Source: Methylobacterium sp. C25
GTDB taxonomy: Bacteria; Pseudomonadota; Alphaproteobacteria; Rhizobiales; Beijerinckiaceae
Length of the DNA: 64,000 nt
Direction: 5' to 3'
Assembly: GCF_021352225.1 (NCBI RefSeq)
Contig: NZ_JAAUVI010000013.1
Location: forward strand, 47,618-111,617
Position 1 is the stretch's first letter. The number at the start of each line of letters is the position of its first letter. Positions 56,101 through 62,681 of the stretch are shown here, one piece after another. A model generated the notes under the pieces. The model searched no databases and was not told where the DNA came from. It worked only from the letters and a program-made list of their open reading frames with translations. The position numbers and the translations under genes were made by a program.

Positions 56101-57757
56101 CGAGCGCGACCGAGTTGCCCGCCGTTGCCGAGGCGTTCGGGCCGATTGCAACGTCGTCGGTCACCGCGCCGCCGGAGACGCCTGCGACGCTATTCTTGCC
56201 GATTGCGATGGAGTCCACGCCATAGGCGCTGGCAACGAAGCCCTGGGCGATGCTGTAGTCGGCATTGGCAAGCGACTGACGGCCGATTGCGATCGCGCGG
56301 GTTCCGCCGGCCGTGTTGTTGACGCCGAGTGCCACGGCGCTGCCGCCCGAAGCCGTGTTGTTGACGCCGATGGCCGAGGCATATCCGCCGCTGGCCAAGT
56401 TGTCGGCACCGATCGCCGTGGAGAAGAAGCCGTTCGTGCTGCCGGCATTGTTGTTGTAGCCGAGTGCGACGCCACCGCCGGTGTTGATCACTGAGTTCTC
56501 GCCAATGGCCACCGAAGACGGTGTCATGGTCAGCGTGCCGGCCGCCGCGTTGACGATTTGCTGGTTCGGGTTTCCCGCGGTGCGGAAGTCGATCACGCCC
56601 TGAGCCGTTGCAGACCCGACGGCCTTGGTTCCGGTTCCGATCGCGACCGCGTTGGCGAAGGTGCTGCTGGCGCCGTTGCCGAGGGCAATCGTACCGTCGA
56701 GCGTGGCCTTCGAGTTGTTGCCGATCGCGACGGCACCGGTGCCGGTCGCGGTGTTGGTGTTGCCGAGACCGACGGCGCCGGTTCCGGTCGCCGTGTTGTC
56801 CGCACCCATCGCAAGGGCGCCGGTGCCGGTGGCGGTGTTCGGATCGCCGATGGCGACCGCGCCGTCGCCATTCGCTGTGTTGCCGACGCCGATCGAGACG
56901 GCCTTGCCGCCGGTGGCCAGCGCGCTGGCTCCGAGCGCCACGGCGCCGGTCGAGGTCGCTTTGGCGGCGACGCCCATCGCGATGGCGTTCGCGGCGCCGA
57001 CCGAGGTCGACGCGTTGTTGCCGATGGCGATGGAGGTCACGTCATTCGCCGTTGCGGCGAGGTTGTTGATGCCGCCGAGGCCGGTGATGACACCGCCGCC
57101 GAAGCTGATGCCGACGTTGTTGTTCAACGCGAACCCGCTGGAGGACGAAACACCGCAGCTGCTCGGAGTAGTCAGGGCGGTACCATTGGCATTGAGGAGC
57201 CCCAAGCCAATGTTGCGGCCGCTCAGCACGTTGATGATATTGCTGTCGATGACGCCGGTGACGGGAGAAAGAAGTCCCGAAAGAAGGCCAGTCGTGGGTG
57301 TCAGCGACGGAAGAGTGACGCTCAGGCCGGTGCAGATGTCAGCGAAGTTGGCAAGCTTCGGGATGGTTTGGGCCTGCGCGTTGGTTGCTCCGGAAAGCCC
57401 AGCAGCGATCATGACGCCGGCCGTCCCGGCAGGAACGGTTAGCTTGCGGGCCAGCGAACGCCATGACGGAAGCTTGAACGAGGTGTCGGCACCGGTATCG
57501 CGGCGAACCTGGCGCAGTTGCCTGCGGCGCGCTGCACGGTTGGTACGGCCGACGGTGCCATCAGTCAGGTCGCGGTGGCGGATACGGACGAGCTTGGTGA
57601 TCTGCTGTACGAAATGGTCGCCGAGCTTGATCGTCACACCGAAGAGGCGGTGGCGGATCGAGGCATGACTGATGTCGGCTGCGTCCACGCTGGGTAAGGC
57701 CCCCCGTGCCGGGACGACGTCTGCGCTCTTCGGCAGGTTGATGACGTGCGTGGACAT
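50168..57757 (-). CDS. giant trimeric autotransporter adhesin (YadA-like)
   Basis: Outer-membrane adhesin of 2529 residues that exports itself as a homotrimer. The C-terminal YadA anchor (about 2435-2529: AQITEYQFRSAKMAAYAGTS, then four strands) forms the barrel. The passenger starts with a YadA head of AIGxxAxAxG repeats (about 240-620). It continues as many stalk segments with some 16 neck motifs of the form DAVNxxQL and further small heads (GGFGA-type modules). The N-terminus is odd: the secretion signal (VPAGTAGVMIAAGLSGATNAQA) sits at about 108-129, behind 106 mostly basic residues without a recognisable ESPR. GGGGGA precedes the ATG. Likely role: attachment to surfaces, plants or other cells. 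Confidence 0.93.
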   Translation of the reverse strand: MSTHVINLPKSADVVPARGALPSVDAADISHASIRHRLFGVTIKLGDHFVQQITKLVRIRHRDLTDGTVGRTNRAARRRQLRQVRRDTGADTSFKLPSWRSLARKLTVPAGTAGVMIAAGLSGATNAQAQTIPKLANFADICTGLSVTLPSLTPTTGLLSGLLSPVTGVIDSNIINVLSGRNIGLGLLNANGTALTTPSSCGVSSSSGFALNNNVGISFGGGVITGLGGINNLAATANDVTSIAIGNNASTSVGAANAIAMGVAAKATSTGAVALGASALATGGKAVSIGVGNTANGDGAVAIGDPNTATGTGALAMGADNTATGTGAVGLGNTNTATGTGAVAIGNNSKATLDGTIALGNGASSTFANAVAIGTGTKAVGSATAQGVIDFRTAGNPNQQIVNAAAGTLTMTPSSVAIGENSVINTGGGVALGYNNNAGSTNGFFSTAIGADNLASGGYASAIGVNNTASGGSAVALGVNNTAGGTRAIAIGRQSLANADYSIAQGFVASAYGVDSIAIGKNSVAGVSGGAVTDDVAIGPNASATAGNSVALGSNSTATRAGLGGLTNEVFSQSIVTSTNGAVSVGAAGGERQITNVAGGTQATDAVNLRQLSSVANNVATTLGSTFDPTTGAYTAPSYTVRGTTYNKVGDAIAALDTSIGTATGAFVSNNAAGKAAASATGLNASAGGFGSTATGAASTVVGNSAVDNGIANSTVIGNGATVAAGSTGSNVALGQGSKVAGTALGTANATIGGTTYAFAGTAPAGTVSVGSAGAERTITNVAAGRLSTTSTDAVNGSQLNATNQQVTTNATNIATNTTNITNITNGTVGTVQRTGTADQLALVAVGGTSAAPGAAQVLTNVANGAVTAASKDAVNGSQLNTTNANVTAVVAQTTALGNAVATDLGGGSTYTAGGGLTAPAYNTFGTTATNVGAAITNLQTLSPVQYSNAAGTPAPQTRSNDIVLVGAAAGPVTMHNLAAGTANTDAVNVGQLNTAIGNGPFASNRPVGAANPVASGAGATAGGYGSSATAAASTAIGNNATDNGTANSTVLGNGASVAAGSTGSNVALGQGSTVAGAAVATPNATIGGTTYAFAGTVPAGTVSVGSAGAERTITNVAAGRLSTTSTDAVNGSQLNATNQQVTTNTNNITNITNGAAGTVQRTGTANQLALVAVGGTGAAPGAAQVLTNVANGAVTAASKQGVNGSQLFGTANSVATALGGTSTVNPDGSVAAPTYNVAGGSFNNVGSALTALDNGIANGKIGAFVADNTGGKAAAAASGQNASAGGFGAIAAGNASTVIGNSAVDNGVANSTVLGSGATVTAGLTGSNVALGQGSVVTTGAQANYTAFGLTPAQNAVGTVSVGSVGNERIVANVAAGKAGTDAVNVAQLTGAASNLGGSVASTIGGGSTYDATTGKLTGGFTVGTTTYANVASAISDTAANGGVIQRTGAANQVAITAPNATGAAPGAAQNLINVANGAVNAASTDAVNGSQLFGTAQSVATNLGGGSKVNADGTVSAPSYTVAGNTYGNVGDALAAGNKAAVQYTTDGLGNPTNAIDLTKGGTLAPVSMTGLANATTATGAVTLGQLPVQYTNAAGTPTPATPSNTVGLVGAVAGTPVTLGNVAAGVVNGASTQAVNGSQLFGTAQSVSTALGGGSTVNADGTIAAPSYNLANGTYNDVGAALAAIDNGKVGAFVADNTGGKAAAAASGQNASAGGFGAVAAGNGSTAIGNSAVDNGVANSTALGSGASITAGLTGSNVALGQGSVASTGAQANYVAFGLAPLQNAVGTVSVGSAGAERTLSNLAAGKADTDAVNVAQLSGAASNLGGSVATTLGGGSTYDATTGKVTGGFTVNGTTYTDVASAVSATAASGGIVQRTASPNQVALIAAGGSGTTPGAAQNLTNLAAGAVGAASTDAVNGSQLYGTAQSVSTALGGGSKVNADGSISAPTYKLATGSYNDVGSALTALDNGISSGKLGAFVADNTGGKAQASASGANASAGGFGAVASGAGSTSIGNSAVDNGVANSTVVGSGASITAGLTGSNVALGQGSVASTGARANYTAFGLAAPQNSVGTVSVGDVGAERTISNVAAGVAGTDAVNVAQLTGATQNLGGSIATSLGGGATYNATTGAITGPTYTVGGKAYNDVGSAIAAGNALGVQYTPDAAGNPTNAIDLTKGGTLAPVTVSGVGAGTLTATSTDAVNGSQLYATNQAVASIVGSKGGAFVSDNTSGAAIPAATGADSSVGGFGAVASGTRSLALGNGATSSGTNSVALGAGSTDGGLANVVSVGSAGNERRITNVAAGVNATDAANMGQLTALSARSLQYDTTATGDTNYQSVTLNPTGSGPVTIHNVAAGVALTDAVNVGQLNAASANSVQYSTNADGTRSNTLALLGGNAAAPVTISNVAAGVAANDAVNVGQLQSALNAQYNNLAQITEYQFRSAKMAAYAGTSIALATAGIRFDDRPGKISLGIGASGYHGSAGLAIGLGGTSEDGKWRLNVSAGFSPNNQKGAAGIMGGASYTFN
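51557..51880 (-). repeat. autotransporter internal repeat, copy 1 (YadA-head module)
   Basis: Encodes a module with the core GAFVADNTGGKAQASASGAN followed by SAGGFGAV and a short head ending in an NVALGQGS motif. It is nearly the same as copies at 52415 and 53708, with offsets of 858 and 2151 bp. The copies are direct repeats in the coding frame. Confidence 0.75.
52415..52728 (-). repeat. autotransporter internal repeat, copy 2 (YadA-head module)
   Basis: Second copy of the same module, starting 858 bp (286 codons) from copy 1. It lacks four residues next to the GKVGAF segment compared with copies 1 and 3 (DNGK in place of DNGISSGK or DNGIANGK). Confidence 0.75.
53708..54030 (-). repeat. autotransporter internal repeat, copy 3 (YadA-head module)
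   Basis: Third copy, 1293 bp (431 codons) from copy 2. The core GAFVADNTGGKAAAAASGQN is the same as in copy 2. Two more diverged versions occur near 51060 and 55740. Confidence 0.72.
54161..54619 (-). repeat. stalk duplication in the autotransporter, copy A
   Basis: Segment matching 55145-55624 at high identity. It encodes NVANGAVTAASK, the Asn/Thr-rich coiled stretch VTTNTNNITNITNG, the neck with RLSTTSTDAVNGSQL and the GSTGSNVALGQGS head end. It is shorter than copy B by 21 bases. Confidence 0.75.
55145..55624 (-). repeat. stalk duplication in the autotransporter, copy B
   Basis: Partner of copy A, 984 bp apart at one end and 1005 bp at the other. The extra 21 bases encode seven residues in TTNATNIATNTTNITNITNG, that is one coiled-coil heptad, while the rest stays aligned. 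Confidence 0.75.
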
Positions 57758-57958
57758 GGCAAAGTAATCCCCCGAGCCCAGTCACCTGTGCGACTTAAGC
57801 TTGATTGAAGTGATCTCGTTGTGACGAATGTTCGGAGCGCCAACGCTAGACGGGCGGCGTCGCTCTACGCAGGAAACTCTGCACTCGGAGCCCGATGTGC
57901 GGCCCGATAAGAGATGTTCGACCGGGGGGCGAGAACTGGATTTTCTGAAAAAAAGTAT

Positions 57959-57976
57959 GGTTAATCGACGTTAACC
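57959..57976. promoter_or_regulatory. GGTTAA/TTAACC dyad upstream of the autotransporter
   Basis: Six-base perfect arms GGTTAA and TTAACC around six bases, about 200 bp before the autotransporter ATG, next to an A-rich run (GAAAAAAAG). It could be an operator. It looks like paired CtrA half-sites but has a six-base rather than seven-base spacer. Confidence 0.35.
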
Positions 57977-58028
57977 GAGAATATTCCCGTCCATCGCCGC
58001 TGTGATTTGCTCAAGCTCGATGATTGAC

Positions 58029-58066
58029 TGTCTCTGGGTTGCAACAAACTCGTTGCATGAGAGACA
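58029..58066. repeat. 38-bp imperfect dyad, possible structured RNA or operator
   Basis: Nested perfect arms TGTCTCT (58029-58035) with AGAGACA (58060-58066), and TGCAAC (58040-58045) with GTTGCA (58052-58057), separated by an asymmetric internal loop and closed by a six-base loop. No T-run follows on either strand, so it is not an intrinsic terminator. Confidence 0.45.
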
Positions 58067-58455
58067 CTGCGAAGGGGATCCGCGCGGCCGCTGATACAAT
58101 CAAGACGAGTGTGTTCGGATGCGCGGCCCTGTAATCGGGTGCACCATCGAGGGTGTTTCGACCGTTCGTTGCGGAAACGGGCCGAATCACTCGGCACTTT
58201 TTGCCGACGAACAGCCGCGCCCTGAGCGCATCTTACGAATAGCCGAGCGGCCGGCGGCGGTACCGAGGATCGATATGGGACAGATGCTAGCCAGTCAGTC
58301 GAGTCGCCCGGAATCGAGCAGCCCAAGTGTGGTTTGCACATGGGTCGAGCCAAGTATTCGCCGCGTGTGGTTCCCTCGCGCGAACGGTTCGGCTCGTCTG
58401 TGTTCGTGAGCCGCTGGCTCTATCCGTTCGAGAAGGCCTGAGCACGCGCCGAGAA

Positions 58456-58483
58456 GGCTGCACCAACAAGAGTCGGTGCAGCC
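58456..58483 (-). terminator. hairpin behind the radical SAM gene, likely terminator
   Basis: Perfect nine-base arms GGCTGCACC (58456-58464) and GGTGCAGCC (58475-58483) with a ten-base loop, 27 bases after the stop codon at 58510. On the minus strand only TTCTC follows, so termination may be partial. Confidence 0.6.
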
Positions 58484-58509
58484 TCGGATCGCTCATCTCA
58501 CTCTGCAGG

Positions 58510-60153
58510 CTAGGCCGCTTCGCGTTCTGGCACGAAGCGACGCCGAGCATTGGCCCAGAAGCCACGCTCGCGGGCGGCTTCGGTCTCGGCGGCCTTGGCC
58601 GCATAGAACGAGGCGTTGTGCTCGCCGCGCAGGGCCTCGCGGGTGAAGCGGATTAGGTGATGGGCAACGAAGCCCATGTTGAACACCGCCTCGATCTGTC
58701 CGCGCTTCAGGGCGTAGCCGGCCGCGTTCCAGAACGGCTTGCGGTAATCGGAGAACAACCCGACCCGCGTGATGATGTTGAAACCGAGGATCAGACCGCG
58801 CCTCAGGTTCGTAAAGGTGACCTTACCGGCGGCCGGCGTCTTGATCCGGTGCGGATAGGTGGTCTCGCACTGGTGCTTGAAGCGCTCGAAAATCTTGTCG
58901 GGTTCGTAGGCGTGGGCGATGGCCCGGCGCCAGCTCGCGACGACCGTGTCGTGCGGCCGTTTGAACAGCACGTTGGATTCGAGGCTCGCGTCGTGGACGA
59001 GGCGCCCTTCCCGCTCGAGCCGATCCCACAGCGGGGTCTTGGGCAGCGCCTGGAGCAGGTTGATCGTCAGCACCGGGATCGCCGAGCGGTCGATGAAGTC
59101 GATCAGGTTCTGTTCTGACTTGTCGGTGTCCGAGTCCAGGCCGAGGATGATGCCCGAGGTCACTTCGAGCCCATAGGAGTTCAGGGTCTCGATCGCCTCG
59201 TACATCGGCACGGCGGCGTTGTGGGTCTTGTCGATGCCCTTGAGTGCTTCGGCCTCCGGCGTCTCGATGCCGACGAACACCGTCATGAAGTTGGCCTGGC
59301 GCATCAGCTCGAGGATCTCGGGCTGCTTGGCCATGTTCAGCGTCGCCTCGCAGGCGAACTGGAGCGGGTAGTTGTTCTTCTTCTGCCACTCGACGAGCAC
59401 CGGCAGCATGTCCCGCGTCGCCTTGCGGTTGCCGATGAAGTTGTCGTCGACGAAGTAGACCACGGCCGGGTGGCCCGGCTGCGCGACGATGGCGTCGAGC
59501 TCGGCGCAAAGCTGCTCCGGCGTCTTCAGGCGAGGCTGTCGTCCATAGAGCTGCGGGATGTCGCAGAACTCGCAGCGGTAGGGGCAACCTGACGAGAACT
59601 GGAGCGAGCCGATCAGGTAGCGCTTCAACGGCACCGCATCGTAGGCGGGCGCCGGGAAGTCCGACAGGCCAAGGCGATCCTTGGTCTCGAGCACAACCTG
59701 CGCGGTCGGGCGCGCGCAGCTTTCGTCGAGGATCTCGATCAGGCGGTCTGTGGCATCGCCGATCTCGCCGCAATGCAGGTAATCGAAGTCTGGATACTTT
59801 TCCGGAGCGCCGGAGACCGAGGGGCCGCCCAGCACGGCCACCTTGCCGGCGGCGTGGGCTCGGCGGCAGATGTCGTGGATCTGGCCTTCCTGAATGTGCA
59901 TGCCCGAGACGAAGACGGCGTCCGCCCAGCCGAATTCCTCAGGCGTGGCAGCCCTGATGTTCTCGTCGATGAAACGATACTCCCAGGCCTCGGGCATGTA
60001 GGCCGAGATGACGAGGAGTCCCTGGGGCGGCATGAACGCCTTTACCCCGCCCATCAGGGGATAGGCGTGTGAGAAGGTGCCGAAGGACGGCGTGTAGGCC
60101 GGGAAGACGCAGAGGATGCGTCGCTTCGATGAAACGGTCAGGGTGCATTTCAT
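58510..60153 (-). CDS. hpnP: B12-binding radical SAM protein, probable hopanoid C-2 methylase
   Basis: Protein of 547 residues with a cobalamin-binding-like N-terminal domain (ILCVFPAYTPSFGTFSHAYPL, then GVKAFMPPQGLLVISAYMPE; no DxHxxG motif). The radical SAM core has the 4Fe-4S motif SSGCPYRCEFCDIP near residue 178 (CX3CX2C), followed by VYFVDDNFIGNRKATRDMLP, GIETPEAEALKGI and SGIILGLDSDT. The C-terminal DUF4070 region has LLQALPKTPLWDRLEREGRLVHD. This pattern matches HpnP, which adds the 2-methyl group to hopanoids with SAM as methyl source. Related radical SAM paralogues exist, so the name is probable, not certain. I take the ATG at 60153, where conserved sequence begins; a frame 37 codons longer is Arg-rich and unconserved. 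Confidence 0.75.
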   Translation of the reverse strand: MKCTLTVSSKRRILCVFPAYTPSFGTFSHAYPLMGGVKAFMPPQGLLVISAYMPEAWEYRFIDENIRAATPEEFGWADAVFVSGMHIQEGQIHDICRRAHAAGKVAVLGGPSVSGAPEKYPDFDYLHCGEIGDATDRLIEILDESCARPTAQVVLETKDRLGLSDFPAPAYDAVPLKRYLIGSLQFSSGCPYRCEFCDIPQLYGRQPRLKTPEQLCAELDAIVAQPGHPAVVYFVDDNFIGNRKATRDMLPVLVEWQKKNNYPLQFACEATLNMAKQPEILELMRQANFMTVFVGIETPEAEALKGIDKTHNAAVPMYEAIETLNSYGLEVTSGIILGLDSDTDKSEQNLIDFIDRSAIPVLTINLLQALPKTPLWDRLEREGRLVHDASLESNVLFKRPHDTVVASWRRAIAHAYEPDKIFERFKHQCETTYPHRIKTPAAGKVTFTNLRRGLILGFNIITRVGLFSDYRKPFWNAAGYALKRGQIEAVFNMGFVAHHLIRFTREALRGEHNASFYAAKAAETEAARERGFWANARRRFVPEREAA

Positions 60154-60159
60154 GCACCC
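60141..60159. promoter_or_regulatory. perfect palindrome over the radical SAM start codon
   Basis: Eight-base perfect arms GGGTGCAT and ATGCACCC around TTC. The ATG start (60153-60151) lies at the loop edge, so on the RNA the start codon would sit in a tight hairpin. It could be an operator or a translation-control element, or chance. Confidence 0.45.
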
Positions 60160-60260
60160 ATATTTAGCACAGCCTTGGGTGTTGGCTGCCCCTCGCCGAA
60201 GGGATTTTGCGCTCTTGCGGCGCAAGGTCGCCGTTCGGCCGAGAAATGGGCGCTTCGTGC

Positions 60261-60298
60261 TCAAACGAAAACGCCCGGCCTCGCGAAAGGCCGGGCGT
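60261..60298 (-). terminator. Rho-independent terminator of the rplK-rplA operon
   Basis: Perfect eleven-base arms ACGCCCGGCCT (60271-60281) and AGGCCGGGCGT (60288-60298) with a six-base loop. The minus strand continues as TTTCGTTTGA, a T-rich tail. It lies 26 bases after the rplA stop, so the operon ends here and does not read on into rplJL. Confidence 0.9.
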
Positions 60299-60323
60299 GA
60301 TCGATGCTTCGGTGATCGAACGA

Positions 60324-61019
60324 TCAGGCGGTGAGCACGCTCGACGGCTCGACCTTCACACCCGGGCCCATCGTCGAGGTGACGGCGACGCGCTGGATGT
60401 AGGTGCCCTTGGAGCCCGAGGGCTTGGCCTTGGACACGGCATCGGCGAAGGCCTTGATGTTCTCGACGAGCTTCTGCGCGTCGAAGGACACCTTGCCGAT
60501 ACCGGCATGGACGATACCGGCCTTTTCGACGCGGAACTCCACCGCGCCGCCCTTGGCGGCGGCGACGGCGCCCTTCACGTCCATGGTGACGGTGCCGACC
60601 TTCGGGTTTGGCATCAGGCCGCGCGGGCCGAGCACCTTACCGAGACGGCCGACGAGCGGCATCAGGTCCGGGGTCGCGATGCAGCGATCGAACTCGATCT
60701 TGCCGCCCTGGACGATCTCCAAGAGGTCCTCGGCGCCAACGATGTCGGCACCGGCGGCCTTGGCGTCATCGGCCTTGGCGCCGCGAGCGAACACCGCCAC
60801 GCGAACCGTACGGCCGGAGCCGTTCGGCAGGTTGCAGACGCCACGGACCATCTGGTCGGCGTGGCGCGGATCGACGCCGAGATTCATCGAGATCTCGACC
60901 GTCTCGTCGAACTTGGCGTTCGCCTTCGACTTCACGAGCTTGATGGCCTCGTCGATCGTGTAGAGCTTGGTCGGCTCGATGCCCTCGCGGGCGGCGCGGA
61001 TGCGCTTTCCTTCAGCCAT
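60324..61019 (-). CDS. rplA: 50S ribosomal protein L1
   Basis: L1, 231 residues, forms the mobile stalk near the ribosomal E site and in many bacteria represses its own operon. Signatures include KLYTIDEAIKLVKSKANAKFDETVEISMNLGVDPRHADQMVRG and the two-domain linker GLMPNPKVGTVTMDVKGAVAAAKGG. GGGAGGGCG precedes the ATG. It follows rplK by eleven bases and is followed by a strong terminator, so L1 is the last gene of the transcript. Confidence 0.98.
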   Translation of the reverse strand: MAEGKRIRAAREGIEPTKLYTIDEAIKLVKSKANAKFDETVEISMNLGVDPRHADQMVRGVCNLPNGSGRTVRVAVFARGAKADDAKAAGADIVGAEDLLEIVQGGKIEFDRCIATPDLMPLVGRLGKVLGPRGLMPNPKVGTVTMDVKGAVAAAKGGAVEFRVEKAGIVHAGIGKVSFDAQKLVENIKAFADAVSKAKPSGSKGTYIQRVAVTSTMGPGVKVEPSSVLTA

Positions 61020-61030
61020 ATCGCCCTCCC

Positions 61031-61480
61031 TTACGCGACGACTTCGAGGCCCATGGCCCGGGCAGAGCCACGGATCATGGCAACGGCGGACTCGACGGAG
61101 TCGCAGTTGAGGTCGGGCATCTTCTTCTCGGCGATCTCACGAAGCTGAGCCTCGGTGATCTTGCCGACGGTAGCACCCTTGCCGGGGGTCTTCGAGCCGG
61201 AGGCCGGCTTCTTGCCGAGCTTCAGGCCGACGGCCTTCTTCAGGAAGAAGGTGACCGGGGGCTGCTTCATCTCGAAGGTGAAGGAGCGATCCTGATACGC
61301 GGTGATGATCACCGGGATCGGGGTGCCCTTCTCCATCTGCTGGGTCTTCGCGTTGAAGGCCTTGCAGAATTCCATGATGTTGAGGCCGCGCTGACCAAGC
61401 GCGGGACCGATCGGCGGCGACGGATTGGCGGCGCCGGCCGGGACCTGAAGCTTCACGTAGCCCGTGATCTTCTTCGCCAT
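61031..61480 (-). CDS. rplK: 50S ribosomal protein L11
   Basis: L11, 149 residues, is part of the GTPase-associated centre and is needed for stringent-response signalling by RelA. The N-terminal motif VKLQVPAGAANPSPPIGPALGQRGLNIMEFCKAFNAKT is diagnostic, and the C-terminal RNA-binding domain ends with DLNCDSVESAVAMIRGSARAMGL. GGGAGC precedes the ATG. It lies 150 bp behind nusG and directly before rplA. Confidence 0.98.
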   Translation of the reverse strand: MAKKITGYVKLQVPAGAANPSPPIGPALGQRGLNIMEFCKAFNAKTQQMEKGTPIPVIITAYQDRSFTFEMKQPPVTFFLKKAVGLKLGKKPASGSKTPGKGATVGKITEAQLREIAEKKMPDLNCDSVESAVAMIRGSARAMGLEVVA

Positions 61481-61631
61481 GGGACTGCTCCCAAATGTAG
61501 CCCGCCGCCGGGCTGCCTAGGGCACCGACGGAGCGGACGGTTGCAGGTCGCGGTGCGATCCGAAGCTCCCGGCGGCGAACCGGGCGGATCTCCCGCGGAT
61601 GATGGGCTGGCGCGGGGCGCCGGCCCTACGA

Positions 61632-62165
61632 TCAGGCCTTCTCGACCTGTCCGTATTCGAGTTCCACCGGGGTAGCGCGTCCGAAGATCGACACGGCCAC
61701 CTTGAGGCGGGAGCGGGCATCGTCGATTTCCTCGACGGTGCCGTTGAAGCTGGCGAAGGGGCCGTCGGCCACGCGCACGGTCTCGCCGATCTCGAAGGAC
61801 ACCGAGTGCTTAGGACGGTCGACGCCCTCCTGCACCTGGCCCTTGATGCGCTCGGCCTCCGCGTCCGGAATCGGAACGGGCTTCGACTTGTCGGCACCGA
61901 GGAAGCCGGTGACCTTCGGGGTGTTCTTGATGAGGTGGTAGACCTCGTCGGTCAGGTCGCACTTCACGAGCACGTAGCCCGGGAAGAACTTGCGCTCGGC
62001 GTCGACTTTGCGGCCGCGGCGCACCTCGGTGACCTTCTCGGTCGGCACCATGACCTCGTCGAACAGGTCCGTGAGTCCGCGCTGGGCCGCCTGATCCTTG
62101 ATGGACTGGGCGACCTTGTTCTCGAAGTTCGAGTAGGCGTGGACGATGTACCAGCGCTTCGACAC
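61632..62165 (-). CDS. nusG: transcription termination/antitermination protein NusG
   Basis: NusG, 177 residues, couples RNA polymerase to ribosomes and Rho. The N-terminal NGN domain begins SKRWYIVHAYSNFENKVAQSI and has KFFPGYVLVKCDL; the KOW domain at the end has VRVADGPFASFNGTVEEIDDARSRLKV. The GTG at 62165 is the likely start, as the conserved sequence begins there and GAGGAG is 12 bases upstream. Longer in-frame sequence into the secE end is not conserved. It is preceded by secE and followed by rplK, the universal order. Confidence 0.97.
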   Translation of the reverse strand: MSKRWYIVHAYSNFENKVAQSIKDQAAQRGLTDLFDEVMVPTEKVTEVRRGRKVDAERKFFPGYVLVKCDLTDEVYHLIKNTPKVTGFLGADKSKPVPIPDAEAERIKGQVQEGVDRPKHSVSFEIGETVRVADGPFASFNGTVEEIDDARSRLKVAVSIFGRATPVELEYGQVEKA

Positions 62166-62220
62166 GGTCGCGTTCAACTCCTCAAACAATCGTCGGCGCG
62201 GATGACGCGCCCGAAAAATC

Positions 62221-62523
62221 TCAGCCGGCAATCCCGAGGATCAGTCCGACGGCCCAGCGGAGGACCTGGTCGACGACCGTGAAGAAGATGCTCGCGATGA
62301 CCACCATCACGAACACCATGATGGTGGTCACCGTGGTCTCCTTGCGGGTCGGCCACGTGACCTTGCGGCCCTCGTCACGGACTTGGCCGAAGAATTCCAG
62401 CGGTCCGACGCGCTTGGCGGCCGGACGCGGCGCCGGCGCGGAACGCGCCGTCGTCGGGGCTGCCGGGCCACGGGCGGCGCCCCGTGCGGGGTCCGCTTTC
62501 TTCGTCGCTTCGTTCGATGCCAT
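62221..62523 (-). CDS. secE: preprotein translocase subunit SecE
   Basis: SecE, 100 residues, clamps the SecYEG channel. A low-complexity Ala/Arg/Pro N-terminal tail (about 1-38) precedes the conserved amphipathic helix GPLEFFGQVRDEGRKVTWPTRKETT and one membrane helix (IMVFVMVVIASIFFTVVDQVL). The ATG at 62523 is chosen; a GTG two codons earlier is also possible. It is 55 bp ahead of nusG and downstream of tRNA-Trp. The N-terminal extension, while longer than in minimal SecE, is not unusual in this class. Confidence 0.95.
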   Translation of the reverse strand: MASNEATKKADPARGAARGPAAPTTARSAPAPRPAAKRVGPLEFFGQVRDEGRKVTWPTRKETTVTTIMVFVMVVIASIFFTVVDQVLRWAVGLILGIAG

Positions 62524-62681
62524 GACCACGTAAACCGGAAATTCCGAGAGACGGCGGAGCGAGGGGTGAGGCCCAAGCCCTAACCGCGATAGCGCAGACG
62601 ACGATCTCGGAGTGCGCTCGCTCTAGCGCAAGTACCCCGGCTTGTCGACCATGAACGAAAGAGGTGAAAATGCGCCGAACT

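Larger units (their letters stand above)
57758..58509. other. 750-bp gene-free region upstream of the autotransporter
   Basis: I see no credible gene: the frames here are short, Arg/Ser-rich and lack ribosome sites. The region should contain the promoter and a long leader of the autotransporter. Two dyads stand out (57959-57976 and 58029-58066) in a locally AT-rich patch (57940-58000). The hairpin near its far end (58456-58483) belongs to the radical SAM gene. Confidence 0.45.

Noticed and set aside
57961..57975. confident CtrA binding site
   Set aside because: The spacing between TTAA half-sites is six bases instead of seven, so I list it only as a dyad of unknown use.
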